Source: Leucobacter sp. 7(1)
GTDB lineage: Bacteria > Actinomycetota > Actinomycetes > Actinomycetales > Microbacteriaceae
Assembly (NCBI RefSeq): GCF_900163635.1
Contig: NZ_FUID01000030.1
Span: forward strand, 1-40,471
DNA length: 40,471 nt
Direction: 5' to 3'
Below the pieces are notes generated by a model. It was not told the DNA's origin and ran no database searches. It saw only the letters and a program-made list of their open reading frames with translations. A program made the translations under genes and the position numbers. Shown piece by piece: positions 37,724 to 40,471 of the stretch. The first letter of the stretch is position 1, and the number at the start of each line of letters is the position of its first letter.

Positions 37724-38474
37724 ATGTCCCAACACGGAAGCACGTGTCGCCGCCACTCAGTTGAGGAGAAAGCTGCAGCGGTCCGGGTTTTGCGCTTCCT
37801 CCTCGCCGGGCTTGGCACCAGCCAAGGGACGACCACGCGCGGATCCAAGCAACTCGGATACGGGCTTGAGCCGGTGCGTGACGGGGTCCGGCAGACCGAT
37901 ATCAATGACGGATTGAAGGCCGGATTCACCACCGACGAGCAGGCGCGAATGCGCTGATCCGCGAGCTTGAGCATGAGAACCGTAAGCTCAAACTCGCGAA
38001 TGAAATCTTGAAACCGCCGCGTCGTTCTTCGGGACGGAGCTCGACCGCAAACACCGCAACTCGTTCTATTCATCGCCCAGAACAAGGACGACGCTGTCGT
38101 CGGCCGACGCCTCGGGATCAGGCGTGACCGGGTCGCCGGGCTCGTGCAGATCCTCGAGGTTGCGGGGGTGCGCCGCGAGAAACACTGCAAGGCCACGAAG
38201 CCTGATCGACAGATACCGCGGCACTCTGACCACGGCTACGACAACACGCTCGCCGAGACTGTGAACGTCTATTGCCAGGCCCAGCAGGTGCGCGGGCCAG
38301 TGAAATCAGGACGGTCGGAGAGGTTTGATGATCTGGAGCTTGTGACGGCGGGATGAGTGCACTGGGACCACACAAGACGAGTCGAGGGCTATCTCGGAGA
38401 TGCACCTTCGTTTGAGCAGGAGGAGACGTTCTTTGTTGGCGTTGCCAGCACCGAAGATCTTGTAGAAATCTTCT
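37724..38474 (+). pseudogene. IS3-family element remnant (orfA and ends of orfB)
   Basis: The first frame (to 37957) gives orfA-like text SVEEKAAAVRVLRFLLAGLG, then KQLGYGLEPVRDGVRQTDIN, with a frameshift near 37950. It continues in another frame as LIRELEHENRKLKLANEILK and FFGTELDRKH. OrfB pieces follow: RRLGIRRDRVAGLVQILEVA, TKPDRQIPR, then a jump to HSDHGYDNTLAETVNVYCQA and FDDLELVTAGWVHWDHTRRV up to a stop at 38474. The segment between the first and second catalytic Asp is missing and SDHG is fused to YDN. Inactive. Confidence 0.8.
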
Positions 38475-38475
38475 G

Positions 38476-38509
38476 AGTTGAGTCTCCAGGAAACCCAGGG
38501 GGATACATA
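38476..38509. mobile_element. Right terminal sequence of the decayed IS3-family element
   Basis: GAGTCTCCAGGAAACCCAGG followed by GGGATACA resembles the usual IS3-family right end (GAGTCTCC.GGAAACCCGGGG...TTCA). It lies directly after the orfB remnant stop. A badly preserved left-end candidate is near 37689-37708 (GTTGCCGGTTCCAGAGTC). I see no clear target-site duplication. Confidence 0.55.
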
Positions 38510-38524
38510 GGCGACTGGTGACGC

Positions 38525-38960
38525 TTGGAGTATTTCGGGGGAGCGCGGTGCTGCGCGGCACGAGTGTGCGCGATCTGCGCGTCATAGCGGGTATGGCTGC
38601 GTGTAGACAGTTGCGCGCGTTGGATCTCGCGAGACACTGTTGAGGGGGCGGCCATAACGATCTGCGCGATCCGCCGGATCGAGAGTCCTTCTTCAATGCC
38701 GACTTGGATACGGGCCCGGTCCATCTGGGAGAGCCGGCGCCCGTGTCCTGTGGTCGGGAACTCCTCAGGGGTTCAGCTTTCGAAGCTCGCCTCGTCGCCC
38801 GATACTGCAAGTCCTGCCTGACAGTGTTGCCCATACCCCGACACGGTTTGATACCAGCCCGAGCATGGCCCCGATTTGCTGGGTGGTGTGGCCTTGCGCG
38901 AGGAGGCGGAGTGCTCTCACTCAGGTATCGATGGGGTGGATGATCAACAGTGGTGAGTGC
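38525..38960 (-). pseudogene. IS30-family transposase N-terminal remnant
   Basis: Two reading frames on the minus strand together spell the IS30 N-terminus. One (about 38922-38765) reads RALRLLAQGHTTQQIGAMLG, the first HTH, and stops at 38765. The other (about 38762-38525) reads EEFPTTGHGRRLSQMDRARI, then EEGLSIRRIAQIVMAAPSTV and SREIQRA. A frameshift separates them, and the catalytic domain is gone, the sequence stopping where the IS3 end begins. It is probably cut by, or joined to, the IS3 element. Confidence 0.8.
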
Positions 38961-38997
38961 TTCCTGCTCGAGATTGGGCAGGTGTTGCACTCACCAC
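38950..38997. repeat. 11-bp inverted repeat upstream of the IS30 remnant
   Basis: GTGGTGAGTGC (38950-38960) is perfectly inverted at 38987-38997 with 26 nt between. It lies at the upstream edge of the IS30 fragment, where a terminal repeat or regulatory hairpin of that element would be expected. The following 120 bp (to 39117) hold nothing recognisable. Confidence 0.6.
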
Positions 38998-39117
38998 CTA
39001 AACCGCTCCTAACTGGTGCATGCGCTCCAAGCCCGCTGAGGCCCCACGCACTCAGACTCGGTTTCCCACGAGGACTTTCATCAACAACCGCGAGAATCCA
39101 CCTGCATCAGGCCGGGG

Positions 39118-40272
39118 CTACCCGTCGCAGCGTGAGGCACCCCAGAACCACTGGTCGTCATCCTCCACCCAGCACGGGCGAGACCCCGGCTGCGAGGATT
39201 GAGCGGGAGTCACCGTGCCCGCGCTGTGAGTTCCGTCCATAGGGTCATCGGTTTCCGGCAGCTGCTCGACTTGTTCGGGGTCCAACAACCAATCTGCACT
39301 CGCAACCCAGTCTGCCGACGGTCCGAATTCCTTGAGGTGGGAGATCTTGCCCTTGTGCCGGAGCTCCGCCACTTCCAACACCCCCCGACTTCCCAGAGGA
39401 ATAGGCCCAAGGAAGACAAAAGAAGTCAACAGACGATTGAAATTGAACGCGGACTCCAGTCGACTGAGAGACCGCGGAAACGTCACCGTAGTCAGTTCAT
39501 TGTCGTTGAAGGCCGACTGCCCAATTGTCGAGAGACCCTCTGGAAACTCGATCGAGGTCAATCGATTTTGGGAAAATGCGACGAACCCGATCTCAGAAAG
39601 GGTGTCGGGAAGCGCGACTGATGTCAGCTGGTTGAACTGAAACGCGTAGTCGCCCACACTCGTGACGCCCTCAGGAATCTGCACGGAGGTGAGCTTGTTC
39701 CCGACAAACGCAGAGTCCGGGACCTCGGTGAGGCCGTCCGACAAGACTGCTGACTTCAGCTGGGAATAACTGAATGCGTTGACCCCGAGCGAAGTCACGC
39801 TGTCAGGAAGAACAATCTCTTCCAAGTGAGTCCGATTAAACGCGTAATCTCCAATTGTGGTGACACCGTCAGGGATTGTCACGGAACTGATGGGTTGCGA
39901 TGCGAATGCAAAGCGGCCGATTGTCTTCAGGTTCGTGGCATCGCTGAGTTCAATATGCCACAGGGGCTGCATGAACGCGTGTGGGCCGATATCCGTCACG
40001 TCGTACGTCTGACCACCGAAGGTCACAGTTGGAGGAACACGCTGAATGAAGTAGCCCTCTTCGAGCACCACTCCGGTGACCGCAACGGTGCCAGGGGATG
40101 CCTCATTGACACGGTAGCTCAGAGTTCCGACAGCGAACTCATCGTCCGCATAGGCAGGCGTCGGGAACGCCAGCATCCCGAATAGCGATGAAAGCGTGAG
40201 GAGAACAGCCACGAATGACTGACTCCGCCGCCAGCCGAAGGAGCGCCGCACTCCAGCAATTCCGTGACGCAT
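39118..40272 (-). CDS. Secreted leucine-rich-repeat protein (BspA-like, LRR_5)
   Basis: 384 aa. The signal peptide ends near residue 42 (LLTLSSLFGMLAFPTPAYA, then DDE). After a short domain (YRVNEASPGTVAVTGVVLEE) come about seven repeats of 23 residues of the form L..(V/I).(L/I)P..(V/L)..IG..AF..N.., residues about 90-285, the Treponema/BspA type of surface LRR. The last repeat is followed by about 90 unrelated residues ending CWVEDDDQWFWGASRCDG; no LPXTG anchor is present. A GGGGGAG site lies 10 nt before the ATG. Its C-terminal coding end lies about 120-160 bp from the IS30 remnant, so it may be truncated. Probable adhesin; function not shown. Confidence 0.87.
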   Translation of the reverse strand: MRHGIAGVRRSFGWRRSQSFVAVLLTLSSLFGMLAFPTPAYADDEFAVGTLSYRVNEASPGTVAVTGVVLEEGYFIQRVPPTVTFGGQTYDVTDIGPHAFMQPLWHIELSDATNLKTIGRFAFASQPISSVTIPDGVTTIGDYAFNRTHLEEIVLPDSVTSLGVNAFSYSQLKSAVLSDGLTEVPDSAFVGNKLTSVQIPEGVTSVGDYAFQFNQLTSVALPDTLSEIGFVAFSQNRLTSIEFPEGLSTIGQSAFNDNELTTVTFPRSLSRLESAFNFNRLLTSFVFLGPIPLGSRGVLEVAELRHKGKISHLKEFGPSADWVASADWLLDPEQVEQLPETDDPMDGTHSAGTVTPAQSSQPGSRPCWVEDDDQWFWGASRCDG

Positions 40273-40416
40273 ATCGCCCCAACTCCCCCTAAAAAGATCA
40301 ATCTACTCCGACAAGCATCGACGCCTGATTCACCAATAGCTCGAAGCTACACCGTGCCGTACGAACAATCAAAACTTTCTGGACCCTGGCCAGACTTGAC
40401 CGCTGTCCTCAACTCC

Positions 40417-40465
40417 TCCACCCATCCACCCATCCACCCCTCCACCCGGGGAGGAGGGGTGGATG
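40417..40465. repeat. 8-bp tandem repeat merging into a 13-bp hairpin at the window edge
   Basis: Four units TCCACCCA, TCCACCCA, TCCACCCC, TCCACCCG run 40417-40448. CATCCACCCCTCC (40431-40443) is also perfectly inverted at 40453-40465. No T-run. The remaining 140 bp upstream of the LRR gene (40273-40416) contain no gene and include an AT-rich stretch that probably holds its promoter. Confidence 0.8.
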
Positions 40466-40471
40466 TGAGGA

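Overview
The window is high-GC actinobacterial chromosome, most likely from a Leucobacter-like member of the Microbacteriaceae. This rests on gene order (tsaC, a WecA-type transferase, atpI-B-E-F-H-A-G-D-C, and lysA-hom-thrB-rho-prfA-prmC with argS nearby), GTG/TTG starts, stop/start overlaps and apparently leaderless genes. The genus is an inference from overall resemblance; no database was searched.

Layout. 60-2667: a TetR-type regulator with a long N-terminal extension, divergent from a two-gene ABC exporter, with a palindromic operator over the shared promoters. 2682-4402: a PP2C phosphatase and a YaaA protein. 4431-14891, minus strand: a strong terminator, the complete F1Fo ATP synthase operon, then upstream the AtpI-like protein, the WecA/TagO-type sugar-phosphate transferase, TsaC and PrmC. 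15058-16693, plus strand: cysK and cysE, the two-step cysteine pathway. 16733-16891: a long imperfect inverted repeat and a 9-bp tandem repeat. 16894-20020, minus: an MFS transporter, a GNAT acetyltransferase and prfA. 20178-22340: the gene at the rho locus. 22563-26232: thrB, hom and lysA, joined by stop/start overlaps. 26532-32314: a membrane protein, an APC permease and zinc alcohol dehydrogenase divergent from a PucR regulator, and a DUF2993/LmeA-like protein. 32364-34034: argS, with a tRNA-Arg(CCG) gene on the opposite strand.

After the tRNA (34203 to the end) the character changes. GC is visibly lower, there are decayed IS3- and IS30-family transposase fragments, and there are two large predicted secreted repeat proteins: an RCC1-type beta-propeller protein and a BspA-like leucine-rich-repeat protein. 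This looks like an accessory region beside a tRNA gene.

The most striking observation is in rho. The gene sits in the usual place and keeps the RNA-binding domain and the overall frame. Its ATPase core, however, has lost the Walker A P-loop, the catalytic Glu/Arg motif, the Q-loop and the R-loop. It reads as an intact 720-residue protein that should not be able to hydrolyse ATP like a normal Rho. It also carries a roughly 340-residue disordered N-terminal region with exact internal DNA repeats.
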